From Tetragonia tetragonoides (taxonomy: Eukaryota > Streptophyta > Magnoliopsida > Caryophyllales > Aizoaceae), in assembly GCA_038025085.1 (NCBI GenBank), contig CM076143.1:15857501-15921500 (forward strand): a stretch of DNA of 64,000 bases. Direction: 5' to 3'. Within the stretch, counting starts at the first letter, position 1; every line of letters starts with the position of its first letter. The translations under genes were made by a program, and so were the position numbers. A model generated the notes under the pieces. The model saw only the letters and a program-made list of their open reading frames with translations. It ran no database searches and had not been told where the DNA came from. Of the stretch, positions 47,309 to 60,075 are shown piece after piece.

Positions 47309-47575
47309 GATATTATTTTTGGTTGATTGTTTTTGTAAGATGGCATATGATTATCAATGATAGTTTTTTGTTCCATTAACTAAAGTTGTAGTTTGTCGTC
47401 CAAGTTGTCTCATTTTATGTCTAATTGTATGTTCAAACGACATATATATAATCATTTTAAAAGCCCTGGAAAATTTGAGCTCCTCTATATGCATATTTAA
47501 CAATCACTCTACTAATGGCTCAACTATATGTTGTATGCATATTTAACAATCAATCCTCACTTTGCAAGTCTGAAA
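47309..47575. other. Intergenic, nothing recognised
   Basis: AT-rich. Short repeat of TATATGCATATTTAACAATCA (47486-47507 and 47534-47554). Confidence 0.4.
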
Positions 47576-47770
47576 CTTTTTTTTTTTTTTAGTTTAACCA
47601 CATGTTCACCTAAGTTTTTTTGGGACAAAGTTAATCATCTTCACATCGGATCGGCTCACAAATGGGTAAAGTATTCCTAGTAAATGGTTTCACCATTCAT
47701 AAGATTCAAACTCTCGACCTTACTTAAGGGATGAGAGTGTCGAACCACTCACACCGACCATTTATTGGTT
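47576..47770 (-). mobile_element. tRNA-derived SINE, minus strand
   Basis: Minus strand: an A-box region GGTCGGTGTGAGTGGTTCG, then a B-box-like GGTCGAGAGTTTGAATC about 30 bp on, then a body with GTGAGCCGATCCGATGTGAA (a phrase common to plant SINEs), ending in a run of about 15 A. I could not assign target duplications. Confidence 0.62.
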
Positions 47771-48342
47771 TGCTCCTGATCTTTTGAACAAAATTTAGTT
47801 CAACTCAGTCCATTTCAGTTCAGTTTGATTTATTTATCATGCTCTGTTCTTTTCACCTGAAAAAAAAAAAACTGAATTGAATTGATTTGATTTTGTTCAT
47901 CTTGATCTTTAATTATTTAAAACTCATCCAAACATATTCAATGTTGCACTCATTATTTGAAAGTGAACTTTAAAATCATTCCAATAACATAAGTATCATC
48001 ATGAATATATGATGGGATAGAAAAGTATTATTTGAGTAATAAGTTACACATGAACTGAACTGAAATGAAGTTAAGTCAATTTAAGTGAGTATAAAATCAC
48101 TCTATTAATTATTTATACAATTATTTATTTACATATTTTCAAACGAGTTTAATGAAGAGTTTTACGACCGATGAAGGAATACATAAGATCAAGTGAAAAT
48201 AATCATTCCGTTTTGGATAATTCAGTTTAATTAGTTCAATCTTATTTAGATGAAGAGAACGGAACCTTAATAATACTGAAATTTGAATTTGGGTTGACTC
48301 ATCTTTTTTCTCCATAGAAAAGAAAAACAAATAAATGTACTC
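47771..48342. other. Intergenic, nothing recognised
   Basis: AT-rich with TTCAGTTCAGTTTGATTT-like phrases near 47800-47890. No ORF worth naming. Confidence 0.4.
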
Positions 48343-48579
48343 TACGCATATGGATGTAAATGGATACTCCATCCGCGGATATCCGCACCATCCGACCCGA
48401 TTATATGGATCAAAACCCGAATAAACGGATCCTTAAGAGGGTGGTGGATGGAGCGGGTGACGGATCGGGTAGGATTCGGGTGGACAGTTTCCACCCGCGA
48501 ACCCGACCCGCTAAAACCATCCATCACCCGTTTAATTAAAAAAAAATATATATATATACATCTCGAATTAACCCTAACC

Positions 48580-48768
48580 GACTCATTTTCACTCTTTCTC
48601 TCTCTTCTTCTCTCGAGCCAGAGCCCAGGCGACTCATTTTCACTCTTTCTCTCTCTTCTTCTCTCGAGCCAGAGCCCAGGCGACTCGCCGGAGTTCAGCC
48701 AGAGCCGACTCGCCGGAGTTCAACAGCCAGCCGACTCGCCGGAGTTCAGCAACCAGCCGACTCGCCGG
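48580..48768 (+). repeat. Tandem repeats in the hAT 5' part (51 bp x2, then about 22 bp x4)
   Basis: 48580-48630 and 48631-48681 are near-identical units (GACTCATTTTCACTC through GAGCCCAGGC). Four GACTCGCCGGAGTTCA-type units follow to 48768. The position suits the leader of an element transcript. Confidence 0.85.
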
Positions 48769-49659
48769 TATACTCTCTCTCCTCTTCCTATTTCTTTCTC
48801 TTCGGTTGTTGCGAAATTATAGATCGAAGATTTTGGTTATAGATCGAAGGTTATTTAATTGCTGAGAACCTGAACATTTAAGAAATTGGGGGTTTTCTGC
48901 TTGGTGGCGTCAAGTTTGGGGTGTGTGGGTTCTGATTTCAGAATTTCTGTTTATGGGGCTATAATGGGTCTCATATATTAATGGTGGAAGCTATGAGTTC
49001 ATTCCAATGTTTTCTTATTATATGGATCTAGGGCTTAATTTATGTTCTTTCATTCATTGATTTTTAACTTTGGTAGATCAAATTTTCATAATTATAATTA
49101 TTCTCATTGTTCTCTTGCAATTTCTTGATATTCCGATTCAGATGTTTATTCTTCTGTTATTCAACTTTTCTTTTTTTTCTCATGTATTTTAGTTTGAATT
49201 CTTGATGGTGATTACTGATTACTTGACTAACTTACTTATAAATTCCAGAAACTCAACAGTTTTTATGAGATGTGTATTTGTGATTGAATTAACATGAAAA
49301 ATTAGTGCTTCAACAAAGAGAAGCTTTAATTTTCAGAGATTGTCAAATTTCTTTCATTTACTTATGATTTAGTGCTCATGTGTAGTTAACAGTTTGTCTG
49401 ATTATGTAATATGTTGGGCATATTTTCCTGGTTTGGTTGTCTTGTTTCTTGTGCATTTCTATTTTCCATTAAGTTAACAATGCCTGTCTGTTAATTGTTG
49501 TTTGATCGTAACTGTCAGTTTGTTCTTCTTACAAATGCTTAAAAGTCAGAGTAATGAGTTAAGTGAGTGGATTTTTTATTTTGATTTCATAGAACTTACT
49601 TCTTTTATCATTTTTTATTTTTATAGATGTAAGTTTCTAACTCTTTAATTTTTCCCTAT

Positions 49660-49919
49660 TTTAATAGGATACAGATGAAGAGATGGTGGATTTGTAAAGA
49701 GTCAGACAAATTGAAAAATTGAGTCCACTGTCTACTTGGATTCATGAGGGATGCTTGAGTAGTAATTTGGTATTTGATACTGAAAATTGTGAAGGTGGCA
49801 TTGGCTGGATTTTACAGAGTAAGATAAAATATGATCATGATTTCACATATATTGAAGGCAAGAATAGTTTTCACCCAGCCTTCCAAACAGCTTATCATAG
49901 CTTGTTTTATGAGTTGTGA
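49660..49919 (+). pseudogene. Unrecognised coding fragment in the hAT element
   Basis: An acceptor-like TTTTAATAG precedes an open stretch ending at TGA 49919: SPLSTWIHEGCLSSNLVFD, then GGIGWILQSKIKYD and FHPAFQTAYHSLFYEL. An upstream TAA breaks the first part. It has a coding look but I cannot name the family. It may be a captured host exon or the last exon of a decayed transposase. Confidence 0.3.
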
Positions 49920-50418
49920 ACATACTGACAAAATGTTATTGGTTGTTTCTTGAATTGGTTAGCCCTCTTTTTTCTTTGATTCTTGATGATTGTGGATGAT
50001 AGAATGTTATACTGGATAGTACATCAATGTTTTAATGGTGGCTATGAAGCACCTGATATGCTAGGCTATCCCCATGTTCCAGTGCAGCAGAGGTTCTGGT
50101 GGCTATGGTGGCTAACTGGCTATGTATAATACCTTTTTCATATTTGGTTTGTATGAAGCTTTAATTAAGCGAGCGAAATGCATGACAGTGGAACAATTTT
50201 ATTAAAAAAAGGAGTATTGTGAACAAATTGAAAAACAGGAGTATTAAAACCGTTTATCACCCGATCCATCTGTTTAAACCGCGGATGACGGATGGAGCGG
50301 ATTAGGATTGGATGGTTCGCGGGTGACGGATGGAGCGGATGGAGCGGATGGATTTCGCGGATGGAGCGGATGATGGTCCACCCGACCCGAATCCGATCCA
50401 TTTACATCCCTACACATA

Positions 50419-50856
50419 TATTTTGGTTTCTTTGCAGCTCGCACATAGTGATTTGGATTCTTTATTTTAAGGCCAAACAAAGACATGTGGTCCAACCGTA
50501 TGTAAGTAATTTTGATGAGATTTCCACTTATGATGTCCTTCTGGCAATCAATGGAGGAAGGTGGCCCGTGCCGACCACTAGGTTACTGATTATTTTATTT
50601 TGCCACAAAATATAAATACGAATCAAAATAAAATAAAAAAGGATAGTGTGTGATTAGGGAAACAAAACATATTTAATTAATTATGCCTTATTAGCTATTA
50701 TCCTGCATTATAATTTCTTGATCATGAAGCCAGAAGCCACTCTTAATTGGAAACCAGTTATTTGATTGATATTGTTTCTCCAAACTACTTTTTTTTTTTT
50801 TTTTTGAACGTGTTTCTTCTTTCTAAGCAAGAGTAAATTGTTTGCTCGTTTTGGGT
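50419..50856. other. Intergenic, nothing recognised
   Basis: No gene. Poly(T) at 50789-50805. Confidence 0.4.
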
Positions 50857-51195
50857 CATTCATCCTTTATAATTTACTCTAACTAGAATGAAGTATGATT
50901 CTCCAACAAGCCCGTGGGATGTCAATGCAATCAAATATTGTACCATCACAATCTTGATTTTAACCTCAGCTTATTATTCGTATAACATTGAAAAAAGAAT
51001 GTCCCTAATTTTCACAAACCAAGGACGAACGAGTCATTTATTCTTTATATTACTCCAACTAAAATAAAGTATGATTCTCCAGCCAACCCGTGGGATGTCA
51101 ATCACATGTACCATCACAATCATGATCTTAAACTCATCTTACTATTCGCATAACATTGGGAAAAGAATGTCCCTAATTTTCACAAATCAAGGACG
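50857..51195. repeat. Tandem duplication, two units of about 170 bp
   Basis: Both units contain AAGTATGATTCTCCA, CCCGTGGGATGTCAAT, GTACCATCACAATC and AAGAATGTCCCTAATTTTCA, with about 10-15% difference by eye. The two units lie head to tail. Confidence 0.85.
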
Positions 51196-51474
51196 GAATT
51201 GTACAATATAATTTATAATATATTATATATGTATTAATAATTTTTATATTTACAATATAAATATATAAATATATATTATATATTATAATATATTAGATAA
51301 AATTTAAATTACTTTATCAATTATATTATAATATGGATCATCTGAAAGTATGTATTCTCATACGCATGCATTTTCTAGGCCTTAGGTTATGATATAAATT
51401 AGAGTGATGATTATTAAAAAAAACTTAATTAGAGAAAATAAATAATAGGATGACAACTTTTACATACTACTATA

Positions 51475-51617
51475 ATCTTGTCATCGTTGCTTGATCAAAA
51501 GCAAAATACATGATTACATTTACTGTCATTTGGATCGACGGTTCTACAATCAACATACATTTTGAAATTAAGACTAAGGCAAAAACGAAACTCCACAAGA
51601 ATTTATTTGTTGGTTAG
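51475..51617. repeat. Segmental duplicate, unit A (split by LTR remnant)
   Basis: Matches 54845-54965 (TTGATCAAAAGC through CAATCAACATA). The remainder of the unit resumes near 53925 (GATGTCAGGTTTCCCACTAA), so the LTR remnant inserted into this unit. Confidence 0.7.
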
Positions 51618-53925
51618 TGTAATACCCCCAGTATTTATTTTTTTATTTTTAGTGATTGATTTATAAAAATAAATGTATTTTTTTTAGAGTGTATTTGAGT
51701 TTTTGTTCTGTTTATGTATTTTTTTTGGCGTTTAGAAAAGAAAAAAAAAAGGTTTAGAAGTCTAAATCGGCTTCCTTTTCCACTCCCCTTTTTTACCTAT
51801 TACTAGAGCCTTCTTATTTTCTTTTTCGATCTTAAACCCTTAATCCTTATTTGGTTTCAATTCACCTAAATCCGCCCTCTCTTTTAATGAATCTCACCCA
51901 GCTTAAAAGTGTCATTTACCCTTTTACCCCTTTTTTAGTTTTATTCTCGTCCCTTTCTCTCTTCACTCTTTCCTTCCTTCACTCTTTCTCTCTCCTCATC
52001 CACCACCACCAACCACCCAAAGTTCAAACCACGTTCTCACATGAAAAGAAGCCCTGCATATTAATGGCAACAACGATACCTGTAATACCCCGTATTATTA
52101 TTCATTTTAGAATACTAATTATTTAAAAGAAAATAGAGAATATGGATTTAAAAATATTAATTGGGCTCTGAGTGTTTAAATTGCCTAATTAATATGTGGG
52201 TTTTAGTTTTAGACCTAATTTATCTAATTGGGCCAAAATAAATAAAAAGCATTGTGGGCTAATAATTTCGGAAATGGTCAAAATTATATCAATTTATTTG
52301 GGCCAATATTTTCGGCCATATGGCCGAAAATAAGGCATCAAAATCAGTTTTCATTTTGCAAAATTCTTTCCTAAAATTGTGGGATTTAGAGGAGTGTGAT
52401 TGGGAATTAATTAGGAATTTGTAGGAGATAAAGAATGAGTGAATCTAGCAAATTAGGTTTCCTACTTAAACTCTACTTTCCTTTCACCATCCACTTAACC
52501 TAAACAAAACAAAACAAAAAAAAAAAGACTCTTACTCTCTCTCTCTCTACACTCACGTTCGACCGAATCAACAAGGGGAAGAAGAAAGATAAATTTTGGC
52601 TCTCTTTCATAATTCAACCTCTTGCTCATGTTTGATCTTAATTTTACAAGTAAGTGTTTTTAACTAGTTATGATTCTTAAAAGCTTTACTTTTTATTCAA
52701 GTTTGAATTTCTATGAACCCTTGCATGCTTATGAGTAAACCATAATTTGTGTTTTAACCTAGGGTTGCTAGATTCTAATAGTATGCATGTTAGAATCATG
52801 TTTAGGGTTTAAATCGTTGTTTTTGTTGAATTTGAATTAATGGTTGAATTAAAGTTTGGATCTTTATGAAATTTGTTAAATCTGTAATTATTAAAATATT
52901 CAGATCTAATTAGGATTATGGGTTCGTTAAATTGATTAACAAAAAAAAAAACAAAAAAAAATGGTTTAGACAGTGCGACGCACGGCAGGGCCGTGCGCAG
53001 CACACGGCGGTGCTGAGTGGCTGTCGCGGCCGCCGGCAAACCGGCGGTGGTCTGGTGGTGGTGACGTGGTGGTTGTTATTTTTGGTGTTTGGCTTTTGTT
53101 TTGGGTGTTGACTTCAATTAGGGTTTATGAATTATTTTCTTAATTTGATTTAAGAAAGTTTGGTTTGAATAATCATTGAGCATGCATGAGGAATAAATTT
53201 CCAACAACTTAATTATTTAAGTTTAATGAACTAAATCATCTTTAATGCTTAATTAGGAGGTTTGGAACGAAGTCAAGGTATTGACTTGTGAATTGTTGTT
53301 GATTTGTTAGGACCCGTGTACAACACTTAACATAAGGGAGCTTACTTAATTGTTTGGAATTGTCTATTTGCTCAAGGTATATTCATCGTCTAGATTTGAA
53401 TTGAGATGTAATTCATTGTCTAGTTATTAGGAATTGAGAATATAATTCATTGAGATTTGTGACAAAGGAGAATTGGAATATTTAGACTTTTGGATTAATG
53501 TATTATTTGGGAGATTATTGTAATAATGTTAATTCTCTTGCATGAGAATAAATGGTTTAATAGTTTTTTTATCATTTTGGAGTTATTTGTTTTAAGTTTA
53601 GATCGGAAAGATATTTAATATTTAATTATCTAGTATGTTTTGTTTTGAAATATTTGTTTCTTTCTAGCCTTGTATGTATTTAATTTGAAAATTAAATACG
53701 GTGGTGGCGCTTCGAATTTCCAGTGTTTTTCCGCTACAACTCATGATTTTTTAATGGTTTTTAATTAGGCGAAAATTCGGGGTGTTCCAATACCGATTTT
53801 TTTTAACGGCGATCTGCGAAGGCTACGTGCGCGGTAGCACTGCGTAAAGCTACGCTGCGCAAAGTTGCGCTGTATTATTGTTTTTGTTGTTCGTTGATTC
53901 GCAACGAACAAATGGTTTTTTGATG
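51618..53925. mobile_element. Ty3/gypsy-like LTR remnant hosting a solo LTR
   Basis: Begins TGTAATACCCCCAGTATTT, like the start of the inner LTR at 52081, and holds plant-leader-like CT-rich sequence (51940-52000). The inner solo LTR interrupts it. The right end is inferred from where the flanking segmental duplicate resumes; no terminal ACA is clear. Confidence 0.5.
52081..53789 (+). mobile_element. Solo Ty3/gypsy LTR, 1709 bp
   Basis: Starts TGTAATACCCCG and ends CGGGGTGTTCCA, with a perfect 5-bp duplication ATACC (52076-52080 and 53790-53794). No internal region is present, so it arose by LTR-LTR recombination or is a truncated copy. GC-rich palindromic sequence lies at 52970-53045. Confidence 0.88.
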
Positions 53926-54024
53926 TCAGGTTTCCCACTAAAGGCCCTATGACATGAGCTTTAATTAAGTATTGATCTACTCGAGATATTCCTGAAGATA
54001 ACCATTAACAAATACGGTCAAAAC

Positions 54025-54603
54025 CTGTAACAAGATGTCTAGGAAAGGAACATGGGAGGCACCTCCTATAGGATGGCTGAAATTAAACTAGGATGGATCT
54101 GCAATTGGAAAACCTGGGCCTGCAGGTTGTGGGGGTTGTATTAAGGATCATGAAGAAAATATTATGGGTGTTTTTTCTGTAAATTTGGGTGGTTTGGACT
54201 GAAATATGGCTGAACTAATGGCGTTCAAGCATGCTTTAAAACTTTTGCAAAGCCACACACAATTGCTAGCTCTCAAAGTGCTTTTTGAGAGCGACTCCAG
54301 CAATGTTGTTCGCTGGATTACCAGGAAGACTGACAGACCATGGGAGCAATGGAGGATATTTCGCGATGTTGACAGCTTGCTTATCGATAGCATGGACGGT
54401 TTTAGCATACATCATGTTATTTGAGAAAAGAACTCTGATGCAGATCAATTAGTTAAATTAGGTGTAAATAGGGAGACAAATTTGTGTATATGGATGTATG
54501 TAGTTCAAGGCTTTAAAGGCCTCATGACAAACATTGTAACTTTTAGGTAATAAGTTACCGATTTAATAATATTTTGTTCTTCTAAAAAAATAAAAAAATA
54601 AAA
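54025..54603 (+). mobile_element. 5'-truncated LINE tail with RNase H domain
   Basis: The 15-bp duplication AAATACGGTCAAAAC flanks it (54010-54024, 54604-54618). The coding part reads as the C-terminal RNase H of a plant LINE: LN.DGSAIGKPGPAGCGG, then MAELMAFKHALKLL, then FESDSSNVVRW, then NSDADQLVKLG. The four acidic positions are all present. Stops (for example TAG at about 54091) break it. It ends in TAAAAAAATAAAAAAATA. Confidence 0.9.
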
Positions 54604-54618
54604 AAATACGGTCAAAAC

Positions 54619-54844
54619 ATAAAAGTTGTCTCCATTTTATAGTATGAATTGTCACCTCACATTGTCATGCACTTCAATCATTCATCTAAGACACTACATT
54701 TTCTAGCATTAATTATAATTTCATTATTCAAAACAATACATATTCACCAATATAATTGAAACAATATTGTTATGATAAAAAAAAAAACACTATTTCAATA
54801 ATGCCAAGTATTTAGAGCCAAATTATTTATATAAAAAAAAAATT
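54619..54844. other. Intergenic, AT-rich
   Basis: Nothing recognised. Confidence 0.4.
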
Positions 54845-55010
54845 CGTTGATCAAAAGCGAAACACATTATTACATTTACTTCCATTCGGATCAGTGGTAG
54901 CGCAATCAACATATGTCTTGACATATAAGCAAAGCTCCACTTGATTTTTATTCGTCCAATCACAATGTATGTTCTTTAATGTTAGGCTTCACTAAAGGCA
55001 GCTCCAACAC
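54845..55010. repeat. Segmental duplicate, unit B
   Basis: Diverged copy of 51475-51617 joined to 53925-53950 without the LTR remnant. It acts as the empty-site reference. Confidence 0.65.
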
Positions 55011-58000
55011 GACCTGGTCAAAACATATAAAACTATACAACTTTTCACTGAGTACGAATATGATATTTTGAAAATACTTTTAAATTTTGAGTAGAAAAAT
55101 ACTATAAAAATTGAACCTAAGTAACATGCTCATTAATTGAAAACGTTTATTTTACTTCATAAAATCATTACACATTGTCAAAAAAATAACAGACAAAGTT
55201 TGTAAAATTTTATCTTAAAAATCAGTTGGAAAAAAAATGGGAAAAGGTGGTTGGATTATATACACGAAGATATTTCAAATCAGTGAATTTACCAGCATTT
55301 ATTTGCTAACATTTGTCGGATGTTATAACCATGCTTCTTAAGCTCTATAGCATATTCAACATACGTTCGCTGATTGAACATCGGCACAGTACATGTACCA
55401 TGTCTTCTCCACTCGTGTATCCAAAACAAGATGTCCATGTTCCTGATCAAATTTTAATATAAGGCCAATACATCCTTTGATTATTTTGGAGTGTGGCAAA
55501 GATATTCATATCTAGATTGGTTTTGGGATCACAATATATTAATGTCAGAGAGGACCCAATTGGCTTTTGAGGCCATAAACCATGTAAATTGGTCGGACAA
55601 GTCTTCTGTTCGGCATGGATGTACTTGGCAGTAGTTGGAAAGTCATATTAAGGTCAACAGGAAGTGGCCAATTAAGCTAATTGAGGGTGGTGGAGGTGAC
55701 GGTGGTGAAGGCGGGGGTGAGGCACGACGACGACGACCTTTAGTTTCGATGTCATATTATGATAAAGAGCCAACAACCATGATAAAATAAAGAAGGCATA
55801 GTAGCTCAAAAATGAGCGAGGTTAGCGAAACAAAGTAAAGGTGTCATATATAATGAAGTATTTTTCATCACCTTATTTCTGGTCCTTGTCCAAACATATT
55901 GAGATATGACTTTTTGTAGTTGCATTTTAAAAGAGTATTCACCCTCTAAAAAGTAGAAGTGCCTTTAATCTTAGACAAAACACCACATAATTAAGTTATG
56001 CTTGGCTCCAATGGTATTTTTAATCACCTTTTTAATCCTTTTCTCATTGGCATATTGATATATCATTAGGGGTTAGTGGTCGCTCTCACATATAAAATAT
56101 AATCAAAAATTGTATTTGATCATCTGGTTTACAAAGCTGGTTTTCAAAAGCGGAGCGGATATCCAATTTTTCGGACTCGCAAAAATCTAATCCGTATCCA
56201 CTCTGCTTTAAAGTGAATATCCGGTTTAAGTGGATCGGATCGGCGGATATCCAAGTAGCTATTTTACCATATGTGTTATTTAGCACGTGTCGATGTATTT
56301 GATCATCTAGCTACTTGTCAATGTCTTATTCAAATCTGGTTTTTCACCCAACCAACCATTGCCACCTCCGCTGTCATAGACACCGCGAACAGACGACGCG
56401 CCACCTTGACATCTTGGAGGTGATTATTATTGGAACGTTCAAAAGCGGTCTCGAGAGCGTCACCCTAGCGCTGGCCTCGATTATGTTTTTTTCCGAATCG
56501 AGATGGTGTATAAATCACTAAATTGGACCTCCCCCAAGAGGAGTTCCGTGAAGTTCAACCGTGCGGAAGGATAATATAGGACATCCCATCAAAGTCCATG
56601 AAACAGAGCGAAATTTATTAACTACTCAGTAAAAAAAAACCAAATAACAATGAAAAGAAAAAAATCAAGGAGAAAGAGGGGGTTTATTACTGATCGATGA
56701 CCAATGATAATCCCTATCTCATACCACATAGAGACTAGAGCCTCAAAGGAATTGTGAGAAAAAAAGAGCTTTGGGTTTTTTCAGAGAGAGAATGATATCC
56801 AAATTTTACTCATCTATGACTCATATAAATTATTGTGTTTATTAATTTTGTAAAATTGACCAATAGTTTCTCCTGTCACCAGAAAGGAATGTTTATGTAT
56901 AACTGCAGCCTGAAGATGAAACATTGACCAGTAAGTGGTAGTTGAGAGCCATGTGTTACATGAGGTTGGAGTTGGACTGTGTAATGTCAATATGTGATCA
57001 ATAGAAGGAACCAGAAGATCCAACAAATAAAATGCTTGCTGCAAAGTCTAGATACCATTCATTTAACTTTGTTTATCAAGACATGACAAATACTCTACTA
57101 TATTAATCTAGTAATGAAATCACGATGGTTCCAAAAGAACAAATGAGAAGATAGCACTTGTCTTTAAGCAAAGTGACATTTTAGGTTGCACCTTTTTTTC
57201 TTAGCAAGAATCTCTCAAACGTGTAGGTATTCATGTAAATTTGCGTCACGTTATTGTCAAATTGTTATGCTTCCCTTTCCTGTGTTTTCATTCTTTTTCC
57301 TTCTCATTTTTATAACTAATTTTAATTTAAAGCCCATATGATACACGAATTAAGTGAAATATTTACTCCTTTTTTTTTCTCTATTATATTATTTACCTCA
57401 TAAGAGAATTTTTCTTCCTTTGACTCCTTTAAACTTGTATAAAAAGTCGGGTCCATTATATGTAAATTGGATACAATGGAGAAACTTTGATGACCTTGTA
57501 TGCAAAGCCTTAGTGGTGGGGGTTGTTTGAGTCCTTCAAAGCCTTAGGCGTTGTTCCAAATAGTAATTTATAATAATTGCCAAGAGAAAGATAAATGTAA
57601 TTAAGGAGGAGTCAAACTTCTAAACCGTAGTTGTATTTAAAACAAATTGCTTACTCAATATTTTCATTAACATAAATTTTAATTTTTAAAAAAAATATAA
57701 TTCTAGTTTTACTCAAAAATTAAGAAGATAATTATAATTAATTATAATTAAATAGTGAGGTGGCGTGTGCGATGCATGAGCTCGTGTTAATACTTTGGCA
57801 TATGATATTTAGTATATTATATATATTAAACGATTGTTTCATCAGCTTTTACCAGATTTTTTTAAATTAATAGACTATAATCAAACACTTTCAATTTAAT
57901 ACATAAAGTAATAAAGTAACATTTATTATTAGTATAAATATTAATTAGCTTCCAAATTATGAGTAAGTAATGATATGTATTAAGCTGCTTAATGATGATC

Positions 58001-58442
58001 TGAGCTCTTAAACAAATTATTATTATCATATGAAAACTCCCAAAAAGTAGTCTCAACCTATATGTATTGCGATTTGCAAATCATTCTTTTAGACGCAATA
58101 TCGATCTAATACTTTTATGTCATTCCCCGTTCTCTGTCATATGTTCTCAGGACTTTATTTTCAAACCTCTCAATTGTGAAAAGATGGATGGTATTGTCAG
58201 TTAAAAATTTCACATATATTAAAATAATTAATTAAGGAAAGGATGGGCAAGACAAATGAAAGAAATGGATGGTATATATCAATGTCTATGATCAAAGAAA
58301 CGGCGGAATAAGTGCCTTAGGAAAGGTGTTTATATACCCTTGCTTGTAGAGTGCAATTAGAACGTGATTTTTTTAGCAAAAAACCTAGCAATTAGCATAG
58401 GTCTATAGTATTCTATTGACACTAAAGTTCTATTATAGCATA
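55011..58442. other. Intergenic, no gene supported
   Basis: Frequent stops and AT-rich. 55685-55735 has a GGTGGTGG/GACGAC-rich tract. 56150-56252 has GGATATCC-rich sequence reminiscent of hAT subterminal repeats but without ends. 56380-56560 is less AT-rich and open for 68 codons on the + strand, with no recognisable family. 57725-57745 is ATAATTAATTATAATTAA. Confidence 0.45.
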
Positions 58443-58576
58443 GGTCTATATATACTATCCACGTCTCTCGTTAATTACTACGATTAGCCAAGGCTCTTTA
58501 GGATTGATGGTCTATATATAATAGCCACGTCTCTCGTTAATTATCACATTAGCCAAGGCTCTTTAGGATTGATTGG
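58443..58576. repeat. Tandem duplication, two units of about 67 bp
   Basis: Units carry GGTCTATATATA, CCACGTCTCTCGTTAATTA and AGCCAAGGCTCTTTAGGATT. Confidence 0.9.
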
Positions 58577-59413
58577 TCTATAATACCGGTACATAAGTGT
58601 TGTTCTTTATGTATACTTTGTAGTAACATATAAACTTTTTTATGTAACCAACAATTTATATTTTTAATGGAGAAGAGATTTGAGATTAAAGTATTGCAAT
58701 TCTCTTAGTATGACTGATTTGCAAATTGACGTACTAAGGTAGAGCACTAAGCAATTAAAAAAAAAAAGAAAAAAGAACAATAAACAAAACTAATAGTGAA
58801 GTCAGTACTCTCTCATCTATAGGGAAAAAAAGGAACACCAAGCAAAAGTAATAGACGCCAAAAGAGAGTATTCACCATCACCTAAACTCAAAGATATAAA
58901 AAATTATGAAGTCGCTTATGAACTAATACATGTTTGAAGGATAGATTCACCAACATCTAAACACATTATTTGACAAAAACTATAGGACAATTATATCATG
59001 ATGAAAGTGAGGAGAAACATAATACCTTTTGTAAGTTTTGATTTACAAGCTTTATCTTGTTACCTGTTTGTATTCAAATACCAAAATAAATTCATGAGAC
59101 AAATATGGGAAAGATAAAAATAAATAGGAACATAGATATGATATTCACTAATTGATACACGAATTGAAGAATAATAACATAGAAACATATAGAGAAAAAA
59201 AATCAGAAAAAGAGAAGAGAAATGAAGGAAAAAGGGGGGGGGGGAATAATGGTAAAAACGAAACGTGGGAAAATAATGAGGGGAAGGGGTGGGTTGAAAT
59301 TGAAATATATAAAGAAGAGGCATGTAGCTTTTTACTGAAGTCCAAACACATTGCCTAATTAACTTCAGTTTGAATGAAGCTCCATTTGCATATTGATTCA
59401 GTTGTTTGAATGA
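58577..59413. other. Intergenic, nothing recognised
   Basis: Includes a poly(G) run of about 12 bases (59234-59245) and a purine-rich stretch (59200-59300). Confidence 0.4.
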
Positions 59414-60075
59414 CTAGATTTCGTGCCCGTGCGATGCACGGGTTCTTGTTTATCGTCATTCGTTATTGGAATCAATATAATTATTTTTTTAATCGTATTA
59501 AAATATAAAGTTGAATAATAAGAGTAGCAAGGAAAAATAATAATTTTTTTTATCAACCAAAAAAACACTTTTTAACAAAGAAATTTCATTTTTAGTGGAA
59601 TATAATACTTCTGTTACTTATTTTTATTAAAATGAAATCAAACTATTTTTAATATCTTTTTAATCATCGATGCATTTATGACTATTTATTACCAATTCAA
59701 TGCCACATTGGTGAGAACTCAATTATACATATGTACTAGATTTCGTGCCCGTGCGATGCATGGGTTCTTGTTTATCATCATACTCCGTTAATAGAAGAAA
59801 TATCAATATGTAAAGTTGAATAATAGGAGTAGCAAAGAACAATAATAATATTTTTTATCAACAAAAAAAAAAAAACACATTTAACGAAGAAATTACATTT
59901 TTAGTGAATGTATAATATAACTTTTTTTTTTGGATAATCAATATAATAATTATGTTACTTACTTCTTATTAAAATAAAATAAAACTATTTTTAATTTCGT
60001 TTTAATCACCCATACACTTATTGCTATTTATTACCTATTTAATGCTTGGTGAGAACTCAATTTTACATATATATA
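59414..60075 (-). mobile_element. Helitron-like tandem pair, two units of about 325 bp
   Basis: Two diverged direct repeats begin at 59414 and 59736. On the minus strand each ends with a hairpin (CCCGTGCATCGCACGGG at 59426-59442; one mismatch in the second) about 8 bases before CTAG followed by T, which fits a Helitron 3' end. I could not define the 5' TC ends, so the class is tentative. Confidence 0.5.

Larger units (their letters stand above)
48351..50410. mobile_element. Non-autonomous hAT element, 2.06 kb
   Basis: Ends TGGATGTAAATGGAT and, inverted, GGGATGTAAATGGAT. It is flanked by an 8-bp duplication with one mismatch (TACGCATA 48343-48350, TACACATA 50411-50418). Subterminal GGATGGAGCGG and CGGGTGACGGAT repeats lie at both ends (48430-48530, 50255-50390). 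No hAT dimerisation motif or transposase seen. Confidence 0.88.

Noticed and set aside
48448..48822. 124-codon open frame at the start of the hAT element
   Set aside because: Made of the 51-bp and 22-bp tandem repeats and subterminal repeats; no protein family resemblance.
56150..56252. Second hAT element (GGATATCC-rich)
   Set aside because: Resembles hAT subterminal repeats but no TIR or 8-bp duplication can be defined.
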